Assembly (NCBI RefSeq): GCF_048564905.1
Contig: NC_132992.1
Coordinates: forward strand, 32,040,501-32,104,500
Direction: 5' to 3'
DNA from: Vicugna pacos
Lineage: Eukaryota > Chordata > Mammalia > Artiodactyla > Camelidae
DNA length: 64,000 nucleotides
Shown piece by piece: positions 1 to 9,661 of this stretch (positions are counted from its first letter, which is position 1; the number at the start of each line of letters is the position of its first letter). The notes under the pieces were generated by a model, which had not been told where the DNA came from, made no database searches, and saw only the letters and a list, made by a program, of their open reading frames with translations. The translations under genes were made by a program, and so were the position numbers.

Positions 1-215
1 ATATTTGCTGAGGATTTTTGCATCTCTGAGTTTTGGGAATATTGACCTGTATTTTCCTTTTTTTGTAGTATCATCGTCTGGTTTGTGTATCAAAATACCG
101 CTGGCCTTATTGAAAAAGTTTGGGAGTACTCAGTATTCTTCAGTTTTCTGGAAAAATTTGAGCAGGATGGGGACTATCTTTTCCTTAAATATTTGGAGAA
201 TTCCGCTGTGAAGCC
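1..215 (-). mobile_element. L1 LINE fragment (ORF2 region, antisense)
   Basis: The + strand reads like the reverse complement of a mammalian L1 ORF2 reverse-transcriptase region: TGCTGAGGATTTTTGCATCT, then a TGTCTGGTTT/GTATCA-type stretch. The copy is diverged and runs off the left edge of the window. Short open frames here are L1 debris. Confidence 0.75.
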
Positions 216-439
216 ATAGCATTCTCTACATCAAGAATCAACAAAATATGACCCATGACCAAATCTATTCAGCCGCCTATTCTTGTAAGAAAAGTTTTAT
301 TGGAGCACAGCAGCGCTCATTTATTCATGTATTATCAGTGGCTTCTTTCATGCCACAGTGGCAGAGTTCAGTAGTTGCAACAGAGACTGAATGGCCTGCA
401 AAGCCAAAAGTATTTACTATTCTACCCATTATGGAAAAA

Positions 440-575
440 GATTGTAAACCCCTGTTCTGCATCATTAGTCATCAGGGAAATTCAAATTGCTACCACAGTG
501 ACACCGCTATATACCATTATGTTGGCTAAGAGTAATAAAACAACAATGTTAAGTGTTGACAAAGAGTTAGAAAAA
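440..575 (+). mobile_element. L1 LINE fragment (3' ORF2 region, sense)
   Basis: Contains the L1 3' ORF2 signature CATTAGTCATCAGGGAAATTC, followed by a diverged ACCACAGTGA and GTTGGCTAAGA stretch. This matches the usual L1 run 'ATCAGGGAAATGCAAATT..ACCACAATGAG..GGCTAA'. It is short, old and 5' truncated. The segment between 215 and 440 is probably related decayed sequence, but I cannot assign it. Confidence 0.6.
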
Positions 576-650
576 GTAGTTTGATTTAGAATCTACTTAG
601 TGTTCCCTTTAGTGTGAAGGGCTCTCCTTGATCTGATGTTGCTATTACGG

Positions 651-938
651 GAGGAAAGACAGCCCCATGCAGTGATTCAGCCTGAGGACCAATTCCTGTC
701 TTTGAAGGGACCCTAGGGCAAGTGAGGTCCTTCCATGAATATATCCGAAGCCCTGTTTTCTCCTGGTAGGTCTAGCATCCCAACCAAGCCTTCCAGATCC
801 CCCTGACACACACCTAAATTAGGGGAAACAAAGATTTCACTGGGGGAAACCTCATCAAGGGCAAACTCTCCCTCTATCTGGAGAAATCACTGGCCTAAGA
901 AGAACACTCAGCCATTCATATCAGTGCTCTGACTGATG
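651..938 (+). pseudogene. TRAV8: Decayed TRAV8 V-exon relic
   Basis: This stretch aligns along its length with the intact TRAV8 V exon at 63247-63529. GTGATTCAGCCTGAGGACCA corresponds to its GTGACCCAGCCTGAGGACCA. AGCCCTGTTTTCTCCTGGTA corresponds to AGTCCTGTGCTTTTCTGGTA. CAGCCATTCATATCAGTGCT corresponds to CAGCCATGTACTACTGTGCT. The 3' acceptor AG before the exon has been lost, several stops and small indels break the frame, the Cys104 TGT codon has become AGT, and the heptamer position reads TGCATGG. No leader exon is recognisable upstream. It is therefore a long-dead V segment, much older than the TRAV9 pseudogene at 27.3 kb. TRAV8 membership is clear in the framework stretches and weaker in the CDRs. 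Confidence 0.8.
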
Positions 939-2915
939 CATGGTTGATAATCATCAACTTTTAAGAAACCTTATACAATTGTACAGTGTAACTTCTCTAT
1001 AGGGCCACAAAGGGGCAGTGGTGCTTCAGAAAAGATTAACATTTGTCCCACATCTACATATTCTCCAAGAAGTCACAAATTAGCCTTTAAAAATCTAATG
1101 ACTTTTTAATCTCCTATTAGCTTCAGTTTTAATCTATCTATTATGTATATTTCTATGTGGATAAGTATCTATGTATGTATGTATGCATGCATATATCCAT
1201 CTACCTAAGTAGTATCTGTGTATATTCTAGTCTACTAGTTTGAAACCTCTGACTTTGGAAATCAACACTTCTTTGAACAATACAGGTTGTTCTTCAAGAT
1301 CAGGACCATATTAGCTTCTAGAATACAAATTTATAATGTTTCCACCCAGACACAGCCCAGTCTCCAACCACTGAGTTAATCTGTGCCTAGAATTCCCTCA
1401 CCCCATTTTTAAAACTGCTGGTGGTGTAAGTACCAATTCAAGCATCCGTCCATTGGAGCCATTGTCTCTCTGGGCCAGAACTAGAGCTCATTACTCGTTT
1501 GTTTGTTTTATTTTATTTTATTTTTTGTCACATCATATAGATACACATTTCTCTCCAGCATCTTTTATCTGAATGCACTTAAATATTGGGAATAGGTTGG
1601 CTGAAGACTGGGATTATGTCTCCTTCAGGAAGGAGACCCAAGTATTGCTCATGTACTAGGCACTTAGGAGCACTCAGTAAACATATATCGAAGAGATGCA
1701 TTAATGAATAAATAAATCAAAAGAAAACATATCAAAAGTTTAACAATTAAGAATCCCCTGGGAGTGCTGGAGTCAAATGGGATTAGTCTGAGGAATGGAA
1801 ATCTTATCATTCTCTTCTGTTGGACTGAAATGATGTTTTTCTTTGACTGGATTTGAAATGACATCAATTACAGACACAATAAAATTCTCTCCATATTTCA
1901 GAAAAAGGGTGCTCTTTACTTCTTTTAACTTCTATTATTGATAATGCAGAGCAACACTATCTTTAGGGATGCTTTGGAATTTATCCTTAATTTCTGTCTT
2001 TATATCCTGCTGTGTTAGCATCAAAAATCAAATTGATTTTTTGTATTTTTGTATTCTACCTATGAGGATAAAGGGTAGAGAAAATATTAAATGTTTGTTC
2101 AAACCCATGATGAGAACTACCAAAAAATGTCACATTATTGAATGGTCTTGGCCAGATCTTCTAAAGTCTAAAGAATTTTTCTAGCCTTTCTTGTCTGTTT
2201 GGAGATTAAAACTCCTGCAGATCAGATAATGCCAGTACTTCTGAATTTTTTTCGCCACATATATTCTTAGAAATATTTCACTAGGCTGAATTATATTTTA
2301 GAAGAAATACAAATAAATTGAAATTGATTTTATTATCTTCTGTCATTCCCTAGGGTCGTATGAAATGTGGATACATCTCAAACATTATATTAAAATTTAA
2401 GTTCCATGAGGGCAAAAAGGCTATGTATTCTGTCTGCTCTGATCCATGACTTAAGCTTGTAATGGTATATTATGTCCCTTGTATGTCCTCATTAGACTTT
2501 AATTATTTTTTGTAATAAAAAAGAAATGCCACTCTATGTACTAATCCTGGGACCTCATGGGAGTCCCTGTCTCCCCTATTGTAAAATTATATCATCCCTA
2601 CTGACACATCAAGCTGCCCTTGTACATGGTATTTAACGTTCTAGGAAGTGTGAGGAGAGGAAGAACAGGATAGAGGGAGATAGTTTGAAACTGATCATTT
2701 TTCATGTGTAAATAGATTTCTCATTTTCAATTAAAGTAATTTTCAGCAATTCTAAGGGCAAAAGGGAAAGTGCTTGCTTTGCAAAAATAGCTTTCAGTGA
2801 AAGTCCTTGTGAGAGGGTGGGGCCTCTTGATAGCATTACAGCAGCTGTGAGCTTGCAGTGAGCTTCCTCGCTGGCCGAGAAGACCAGCTGTCAACGAGCT
2901 TTGGTGCCAGGAACA
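939..2915. other. Intergenic DNA upstream of TRAV23
   Basis: AT-rich sequence without a supported gene. About 1590-1690 and 2395-2480 hold L2-like tails of the 'GGCACTTAGGAGCACTCAGTAAA' and 'GAGGGCA..TCTGTCTGCTC' type, at low confidence. A short TATG-type microsatellite lies at 1163-1200. The last 100 bases before 2916 should hold the TRAV23 promoter, but I see no clear TATA box there. Confidence 0.5.
1163..1200. repeat. TATG/CATG-rich microsatellite
   Basis: An imperfect tetranucleotide run: TATCTATGTATGTATGTATG followed by CATGCATA. Confidence 0.7.
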
Positions 2916-3418
2916 ATGGACAGGATTCTGGGAGCATCGTTCTTAATTCTGTGGCTTCAACCAGGCTGTGAGTTATGGAGGAGAAACCCTAGGATAAGTT
3001 TAATTTGGGGGAATGAAAGATTGGGTTACAGACAGAGTCATGCTGGTAGAAATTTATAGGATGAGATATAAATTTGCAGACCTAATGAATTTTTCTTCTT
3101 AATCAGGGGTGAGTGGACAACAGGATGGAAAAAGTGACCAACAGCAGGTGAAACAGAGCCCTCAACCTCTGGTAGTCCACGAAGGCACAATTTCAATTCT
3201 GAACTGTACTTATGAGAACAGTCTATTTAACTACTTCTCATGGTACCGGCAATACCCTGATCAAGGCCCTGAATTCTTGATAGCCAAAAGTTCAAGTGGG
3301 AATAAAAAGGAAGATGGAAGATTCACAGTTTCCTCCAATGGGAGTGCTAAACACTTCTCATTGCACATCAAGGACTCCCAGCTTGGAGACTCGGCCACCT
3401 ACTTCTGTGCAGCAAGTG
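2916..3418 (+). CDS. TRAV23: T cell receptor alpha/delta variable gene TRAV23 (DV6-like)
   Basis: Two-exon V gene. The leader exon is 2916-2967 (begins MDRILGASF), the donor is GTGAGT, and the V exon is 3107-3418 after TTAATCAG. The leader and the start of framework 1 ([19 protein letters not shown]) closely follow human TRAV23/DV6. Cys23 is in ILNCTYE, Trp41 in FSWYRQ, and the end reads [10 protein letters not shown] with Cys104. No stop or frameshift is seen. The mature domain would pair with a beta chain or, if used as a DV gene, a gamma chain at the T cell surface, with CDR1 and CDR2 contacting the MHC-type ligand. The start was chosen because it gives a 17-codon hydrophobic leader with the usual phase-1 splice. 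The gene lies directly upstream of TRDV1, as in human. It looks functional, and the recombination signal is good. Confidence 0.93.
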
Positions 3419-3457
3419 CACAGTGCTCCCCAGGCACCTGCAGCCTGTACCCAAACC
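3419..3457 (+). other. TRAV23 recombination signal (23-RSS)
   Basis: The heptamer CACAGTG is at 3419-3425, the spacer is exactly 23 bp, and the nonamer ACCCAAACC is at 3449-3457. The heptamer is consensus. The spacer carries CACCTGCAGCC, which includes an E-box core. Confidence 0.93.
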
Positions 3458-3559
3458 TGCAGCTGGGGCTCCAAGAAACCCTGCTGTGTAGACAAAATGT
3501 TCACAAACATACACACACATAATCCATTTGGTCATAAATAAGTCTTAATGCATAAAAAA

Positions 3560-5136
3560 TCTGAATTTATACAGGATTTATTCTTTGACTAAAACTGAAT
3601 TGATATAGTAAATCAACTGCAAATAGATGTCAGCAGAAATTCCCAAATATTTGGAAATTATGCACTAAGCTTTAACTAGCAGGTTAAAGAAGCAATTAGA
3701 AACGCTATCAGAAAATAGAAAAAAAATCTAGTGAGGACACATATATAAAAGTAAGAGTGAGAAGCAGGTAAAATAGTACATTGATGGAAATTATCTTTAA
3801 AATGTTTATATTACTAAAGAAGAAAGGTTGAAAAAGTATTATCTAGGCCTTAAATAACAGAAGATAGAAAAATAAAATGAATTAAACACAACATCAGCTA
3901 ACAGAAGGAAATAATTTTTGTAAGTGAAATTATGAAATACAAGCAAACAATAGAAATATCCATAAAATACAAAGTTAATTTTCTTAATATGATTAATCAA
4001 ATTGATAGATTTCTAGATAGAATTAAGAAAGGAACAAGGAGAAAATGCAAATTATAAATATAATGAATGAAATAGAAAAATGTACTACATAGTCAACATT
4101 AAAAGGATAGTAAAAGAATATCATCAAGATTATGCCAACAGATGTAGACCCACATGTGTGGGGAAACCTGATATTTTTGACAAAGTTGAAAAGACAGTTC
4201 AATGGAAGAAGTGTAGCTGGATGAGCAAGTGATGTTGGGACCACTGGATTTTCAAGGCAAATAATTCAACCTTTGCCTAAACCTCACACCTTACACAAAG
4301 TTAGAGGACAGTCCCAAAATGGATCATACAAACAAGTATAAAATGTAAAACAATAAAGCTTCTAGAAGGAAAAACAGTAGAAAAAATAGGAGAAAAATCT
4401 TCATGACTTAGAGAAAAGGCAAGATGATTTTTAACATGATACCGAAGTATAATCTACAAAAAAAGACTTCAATTTCATCAAGATGAACAATGTTTGCTCT
4501 GTGAAAGGCATTATTAAGAGAATGAAAAATGCAAGCCACAGTCTGACAGGAAATATTTGCCGAATATATTTTTCTCAACAGTCTAGTATTCAGAATACAA
4601 TGAACTCCCTAAACTCAACAGGAAGAAAAGAAACAATCCAATCAAAGAGTGGATAAAAACTCACACAGACACTTTACGTAACAAAGAGGCGATGTGGTAG
4701 GGAAAAAAGCATATAAAGAAGCACATGAACAGATGTTCAACATCATTAGCCATGAGGGAAATGCAACTTAAGGCCACAATGAAATACCATCCCACATGTA
4801 TCAGAATGCCTAACATAAGAATACTGACAGTATCAAGTTTTGGCACGAATGCAGAGAAACTGAATCACTCATATATTGTTGATGAGTGAGTGGTCCAGTC
4901 ATTCTGGAAAACAATGCAGCGGTTTCACATAAAGCTAAACATTCACTTACTTTATGACCCAGCAATCCACACCCCTGGGTATTTATACTTAAGAAATGAA
5001 AAACTTCTGTTCACACAAAAATCTGTACATGAATATTCATGGTGGCTCTGTTTGTGATGGCCAAAACCTGGAAACCACCCAAATGTTCTTCATTGGGTGA
5101 ATGGTTAAACAGGCTTCAGTACATCCATCCAATCAC
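3560..5136 (+). mobile_element. L1 LINE, 3' half, sense, first part
   Basis: An old L1 ORF2 and 3' end in sense orientation. Typical stretches include CAAATTGATAGATTTCTAGA near 4000, AATCAAAGAGTGGATAAAAAC near 4640, GCCATGAGGGAAATGCAACT near 4750, and TTTATGACCCAGCAATCCAC near 4950. Many changes disrupt the reading frame. A Tigger-like element interrupts it at about 5137 and it resumes at about 5636. The left border is uncertain because the first 400 bases are strongly diverged. Confidence 0.8.
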
Positions 5137-5632
5137 ATATTGTTTATAGATCTTCCACAATTCCCATGGAGTTAGGTCCCAATAAACCATCATAAGTTGA
5201 AGATAGTGTAGTAAGTCAAAAATGCGTTTCATAATCTAACCTACCAAGCATCGTAGCTTAGCCGAGCTTAGCTTAAATGTGCTAACATTTATATTAGCCT
5301 ACAGCTACAGGGGAAAATCATCTAACACACTGTCTATTTTACACTAAAGGGTAGAGAATCTTGTAATTTACTGAGTACTGTGCTGAAAGTGAAGAGCAGA
5401 ATGGTTGTGTGGGTACAGAATGCTTCTAAGTGTATTGGTTGTTTTATCCTGTGGTGAGGGGAGCTCAGCTTGCACAGCTTCACCAGACAGTATCACATGC
5501 CATGTTACTAGCCTGGAAAAGATGAAAATTCAAAATTCCAAGTATGGCTTCTACAGAATGCATGTGCCTTCTAACCACTGTAAAGTCAAAACTACTGAGT
5601 TGAATCATCATAATTTAGAGACAGTCTGTAGT
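5137..5632. mobile_element. Tigger-like (TcMar) non-autonomous DNA transposon nested in L1
   Basis: About 500 bases interrupt the L1 tail. They carry the recognisable ATCATAAGTTGAAGATAGT, AGTCAAAAATGCGTTTCATA, AACCTACCAAGCATCGTAGC and AATCATCTAACACACTGTCT stretches of Tigger-family elements, and end in AGAGACAGTCTGTAG. No transposase frame is present. L1 sequence on both sides is collinear, which shows that the transposon landed after the L1. The exact ends and the TA target duplication could not be resolved by eye. Confidence 0.65.
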
Positions 5633-5635
5633 GAC

Positions 5636-6385
5636 TGAAAGGAACAGACTGTTGATACGTGCAATAAACTAGATGTACCTCAAGGGTGTTACTCTGAGTG
5701 GAAAGAAGAAGTCAACCCCCGAACAGTGCAGAGTGTGTGATTACACTTACTGGCTTATTATGGTCCCACACATAATGTATGATTTTACTTATACCATATT
5801 CTCAAAAGGACAAAATATAAAGATGCAAAAAAGATCAGTTGCCAGGGGTTATCAGGGGATGCACGGGTGTGGAGCGTGATATGGAGGATGATGAAGCAGT
5901 TCTGTATCTTGATTTTAGTGGTAGTAATAAGATCCTATACATGTGATAAAATTTCATAGCACTATGCATCAAAAAGTGCATATAAAAATGAGTGATTCAG
6001 AGTAAGGCCTGTATTTTAATAATATTTTATCCATATCAATTTCCTGGTTTTGATCAATGTACTACGGTTATGTAAATTATTATCTTTGGAGAAAGTTGTG
6101 TGAAATGCAGAGAGAACTCCACAATACATTGGCAACTTCTATGTGAGCCTAAAACTATTTCAAAATAAAAGTAAGCATCTGATGCAACCGTAAGATTGCT
6201 GGTGGCAGTGTAAACCGGGCAACAACTCTGGTGGTTTCTCACAGAGTTAAACATACACACAACCCAGCAACTCCACTTCTAGGCATTTACGGAAGGGAAT
6301 GAAAATATGTCCCCAAAAGACTGGTAAAGAATATTCATAATGGAGTAGAGTATACATTTGATTAGAGTTCTCTTCATTGGACTGA
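5636..6385 (+). mobile_element. L1 LINE 3' end, sense, continuation plus second fragment
   Basis: After the nested transposon the L1 tail resumes with TGATACGTGCAATAAACTAG and GTTGCCAGGGGTTATCAGGG, then a 3' UTR-like stretch to about 6020. From about 6170 a second L1 piece begins (GCTGGTGGCAGTGTAAACCG, CAGCAACTCCACTTCTAGGC), corresponding to an earlier part of ORF2. It is therefore a second insertion or a local duplication. Confidence 0.7.
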
Positions 6386-8793
6386 GATATAGAAAATTAA
6401 AGTAGGATACAGTACCTAGACTGGAATGCTTGTTCAGTCTCAGAGAACAGCCATTATCAAGGATGTAACAGGCAGAGACAAAAGGGAAGATCTGGGAACC
6501 TCAGTAGTGATTCTGTGCCTTCGTACGCTATGTGAGCTGTGGGAGTGATTATTAAGGAACCAAGGAGATTCTGAGGACAAGCAACCATAGAACTACTCAA
6601 TTATGCTCACCAGGATTTCTTTACGGGGTGGGAAAACAAAAATAAAATGTTTGAAATTGGATAACTTGACATAAACAACTTCAGTAGATGAAATTTAAGG
6701 ACAAAATGGAAAAGAATCTTCATTCCTTCAATGTCGAGAAGGGGAAATATTTTTATCTTGGAAAACATTTATACTGGTAATACTTTTTTTTTTAACATTT
6801 TCACTGATTAAACAGCATTTGGGGAGAGGTTTTGTCCTCCTGACAACTATAATAAGAACTGTGGAATTGTACCAAATGATACAGAAGCACTCTTAACAAG
6901 ATGGCCAAGTATTTGGATTTGGAGGACCCATGGACTCTTGCTTCCTAGAATTCCTAATAAATTAAGCCTAAAGTTATATCATAAATGAATATGATTTTCT
7001 GCTGTTACTGTTTGGTATGCCAATACACACCTGGAGAGATTACAAAGTCAGCAGCCTATTTTGTTATTATTTGTCTGAGCATTATTTGCTGCTGTGAACT
7101 TACCAGATCCCATGGTTTGGTGGGTAAGAAGGAAGGAAAGGAGCTGAGGGCTCCTTGTTTGTCTTTTGTAGGGAAGCCGGGAATGGGTGAGCATAGTTCA
7201 CCTTAGAATCGAACTCAGAGGCAAGACAACAATCAGAATATGATAATATGTTTGCAATCACAGCATGACTCATAATGAATTCATTTCTGATAGGGCCCTC
7301 AATTTTATCACAGATTAATTTATGAAATTTTGTAATTACTTAAAGTAATACATCTCCTTCCCATACAGCTTTCAATATAAAGCTCTAGCTTGCCCTTTAA
7401 CAGATGTAATCATTTATCATTAAATTATAAGGAAAAGCAGAACAATGTTCATGAGAGACTGAAGCCCCCAACCTGGTGTCACAACACATTCAGACTTGAT
7501 CCAGCTGGAAACTACAATTCAGAGGCAGCTGCTGTAATGCACCTGAGGACTTACTGTCAGGAACCCAGAGCAGGGCCACTTCAACAAAGGGGAAATCCTG
7601 CCATCAGTCTGTCCCCAGCCTGCCCTGTAATTCATGGTCTTCTCTGCATAGTTACAAATAATTGTAAACCAGGGCATTGGCTCACTGTCAGCACTCAGTG
7701 GTGAAATGGGAGACAGGAGGAAATGTCTCAAATAAACATAACTCTTCTTCCTGCGTCACTCATTAATTAGTTATTTTGACCTTAAAATCAAAGGACTGGC
7801 TGTTTTAGAGGCGTTGTCTGTGATTTCTTTTCTAGTTGTCTATTTGCCTTTGGTCCTTTTCTATTAATCCATTCATTAAAGCAATGACACCACATGGAAG
7901 ACTGGCAGCAACATTCCACATGACATGTAACAGCATACACAACTTCAGTCACCAGCTCTGTGCTGTTGACACACACTGTGTCTGCAGACTGTAGATACCA
8001 CGTTCTGTAGGAGTGTGTTATAGCACTGGGTCACAGAAAGACCCAACATAATTCTTCATTTTATTATGCAAAGACAATAATAACCAGACACTGAGAAGTG
8101 AGACTGAGCACTTTGGCCCAATGGGATAGAAAATGTGACGTCAGGACAATTCAAGGACTCATGATCTAATGAGTACAGTTCTACTTGTGGAGGCAACTGG
8201 ACTGAATATCCTGATCCTGACTAAAGTCTAATAAGTAAGACTCAATGTCAGATTTCCAAAGAAACAGTGTTTTATTCCTGTTATAATTTCATAAAAACAT
8301 AAACAACTGAATAGAATCTGAAAGTCATAAGGATTGATTTATCATTTCATATTTAAGCACCTTTGTTTCCTGAAAAACCTGAGTAAGGCTCTAGAAGCCA
8401 ATTTAAAAAAGAGCGAGAGAGAGACATTAATTATTTTACATAAGATGCATTTCACCAAGAACGGGGAGGTCTGTGAGTTTTCCAAAAGAGTCATCAGATT
8501 CTGGATGGGGAATTTTACTTACAGGCTAAATGAATGACCAGGAAGTAGACTACAAGAAGGGCTCATAGCCTATTCTAATCTGTTTTAAATGGCTGGCAAA
8601 ATTATTCTGCTGTGTGATAACCAATGTATGTCAACTTGTTTAATCTGCAGTTCCCCTCGGCTCCAACCTTTAATGCGAACTGCTTTTCCCATGCCCCTTT
8701 TCAGGTACTGCCGAACTTAATGACCAGGGAAAGACCAGTAGACAATGTGAAGGTTTGTGGTGAGCCACGTTTTTCCCATCTGTGCGCACAGAC
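6386..8793. other. Intergenic DNA upstream of TRDV1
   Basis: No supported gene. At 6500-6545 a short stretch (GTGATTCTGTGCCTTC followed by TATGTGAGCTGTGGG) resembles the end of a TRAV leader exon plus splice donor. No V exon follows, so it is at best an orphan relic. A palindromic CRE-type site, TGACGTCA, lies at 8136-8143, about 800 bases before the TRDV1 leader. The rest is unassigned AT-rich DNA. Confidence 0.4.
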
Positions 8794-8865
8794 CACGTGG
8801 TCTATGAACAGCACACACCCTCCTTCCTGTTTGGGGGAGGCACATCGGAACCCAGGTACCACGTG
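8794..8865. promoter_or_regulatory. Pair of CACGTG E-boxes upstream of TRDV1
   Basis: Two perfect CACGTG hexamers lie at 8794-8799 (inside the palindrome GACCACGTGGTC) and 8860-8865, about 154 and 88 bases before the TRDV1 start codon. This is where TCR V promoters lie. The bases are seen directly. Binding by USF/MYC-type bHLH-zip factors is an inference from the motif. Confidence 0.5.
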
Positions 8866-8947
8866 CATGTGCTGACAGGGACTCAAAGACACAGAGCTCT
8901 TGGCTCAGACAGAACTAAACACATCTGTGCAGCGGAGCCCATGCCTC

Positions 8948-9498
8948 ATGCCGCTCTCCAGCCTGCTCGGGGTCTTCCTGGCCCTCATCTTCTCGGGTAA
9001 GGATGGTTCCAAACATGGGTGGGAATGTTCAGGGTGAAAGGATTGCACGTGGTATCTCACAGGGACTTGGGGAGGAAAGGAAGATTGGAGAAAGCTTGCA
9101 TATCATGATTCTATTTGGCTTTTCTTTGGGACCTAAATTAGTCTCATTCCTACATTATTCTACTCACTACCTCAGCTCTGTTTTCTGATTTTTCCCACAG
9201 GATCAGGAGTGGCCCAGACAGTTACTCAAGACCAGCCAGCAGTATCCTCTCACGTAGGGGAGTCAGCCACCCTGAACTGTCGGTATGAAACAAGTTATAG
9301 CACATACTATATTGTTTGGTACAAGCAGCCTCCCAGTGGAGAGATGACTTTCCTTATTGAACAGGATTCATCTAGTGAGAATGCCAAGAGTGGCCGCTAC
9401 TCTGTAAACTTCTGGAAAGCTGAAAAATCCCTCAGCCTCACCATCTCAAACTTACAGCTGGAGGATTCTGCAAAATACTTCTGTGCTTTCGATGGAAG
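8948..9498 (+). CDS. TRDV1: T cell receptor delta variable gene TRDV1
   Basis: Leader exon 8948-8996 ([16 protein letters not shown]), donor GTAAGG, V exon 9201-9498 after TTTCCCACAG. The leader, the framework 1 start ([14 protein letters not shown]), [20 protein letters not shown] and the end [13 protein letters not shown] match human TRDV1 closely. Cys23 (LNCRYET), Trp41 (IVWYKQ), Asp98 and Cys104 are all present. There are no stops. The product is the variable domain of a delta chain, pairing with gamma at the surface of gamma-delta T cells. The second of two nearby ATGs (8948, not 8941) was chosen because only it splices in frame. Its place between TRAV23 and TRAV24 matches human. CDR1 carries AGTT and AGCA tetramers that fit the RGYW mutation motif, relevant because somatic mutation of delta V domains has been reported in dromedary. 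Confidence 0.95.
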
Positions 9499-9537
9499 CA
9501 CAGTGCTTGAAGTAATAGGACGAGCTGAACAAAAACC
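9499..9537 (+). other. TRDV1 recombination signal (23-RSS)
   Basis: Heptamer CACAGTG at 9499-9505, 23-bp spacer, nonamer ACAAAAACC at 9529-9537. Both elements are perfect consensus, and this is the strongest signal in the window. Confidence 0.96.
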
Positions 9538-9661
9538 CCAGAGCTCAAAAAGAGAGAGCTCTCTGCTGCAGGAGCCAAGCCGAGATGCACACCTGCAGCC
9601 CCCCAGACAAGACACGGCAGCCGTGTGGGTGTGTGGTCTGCGGTCCGGATCAGAAGACTGA

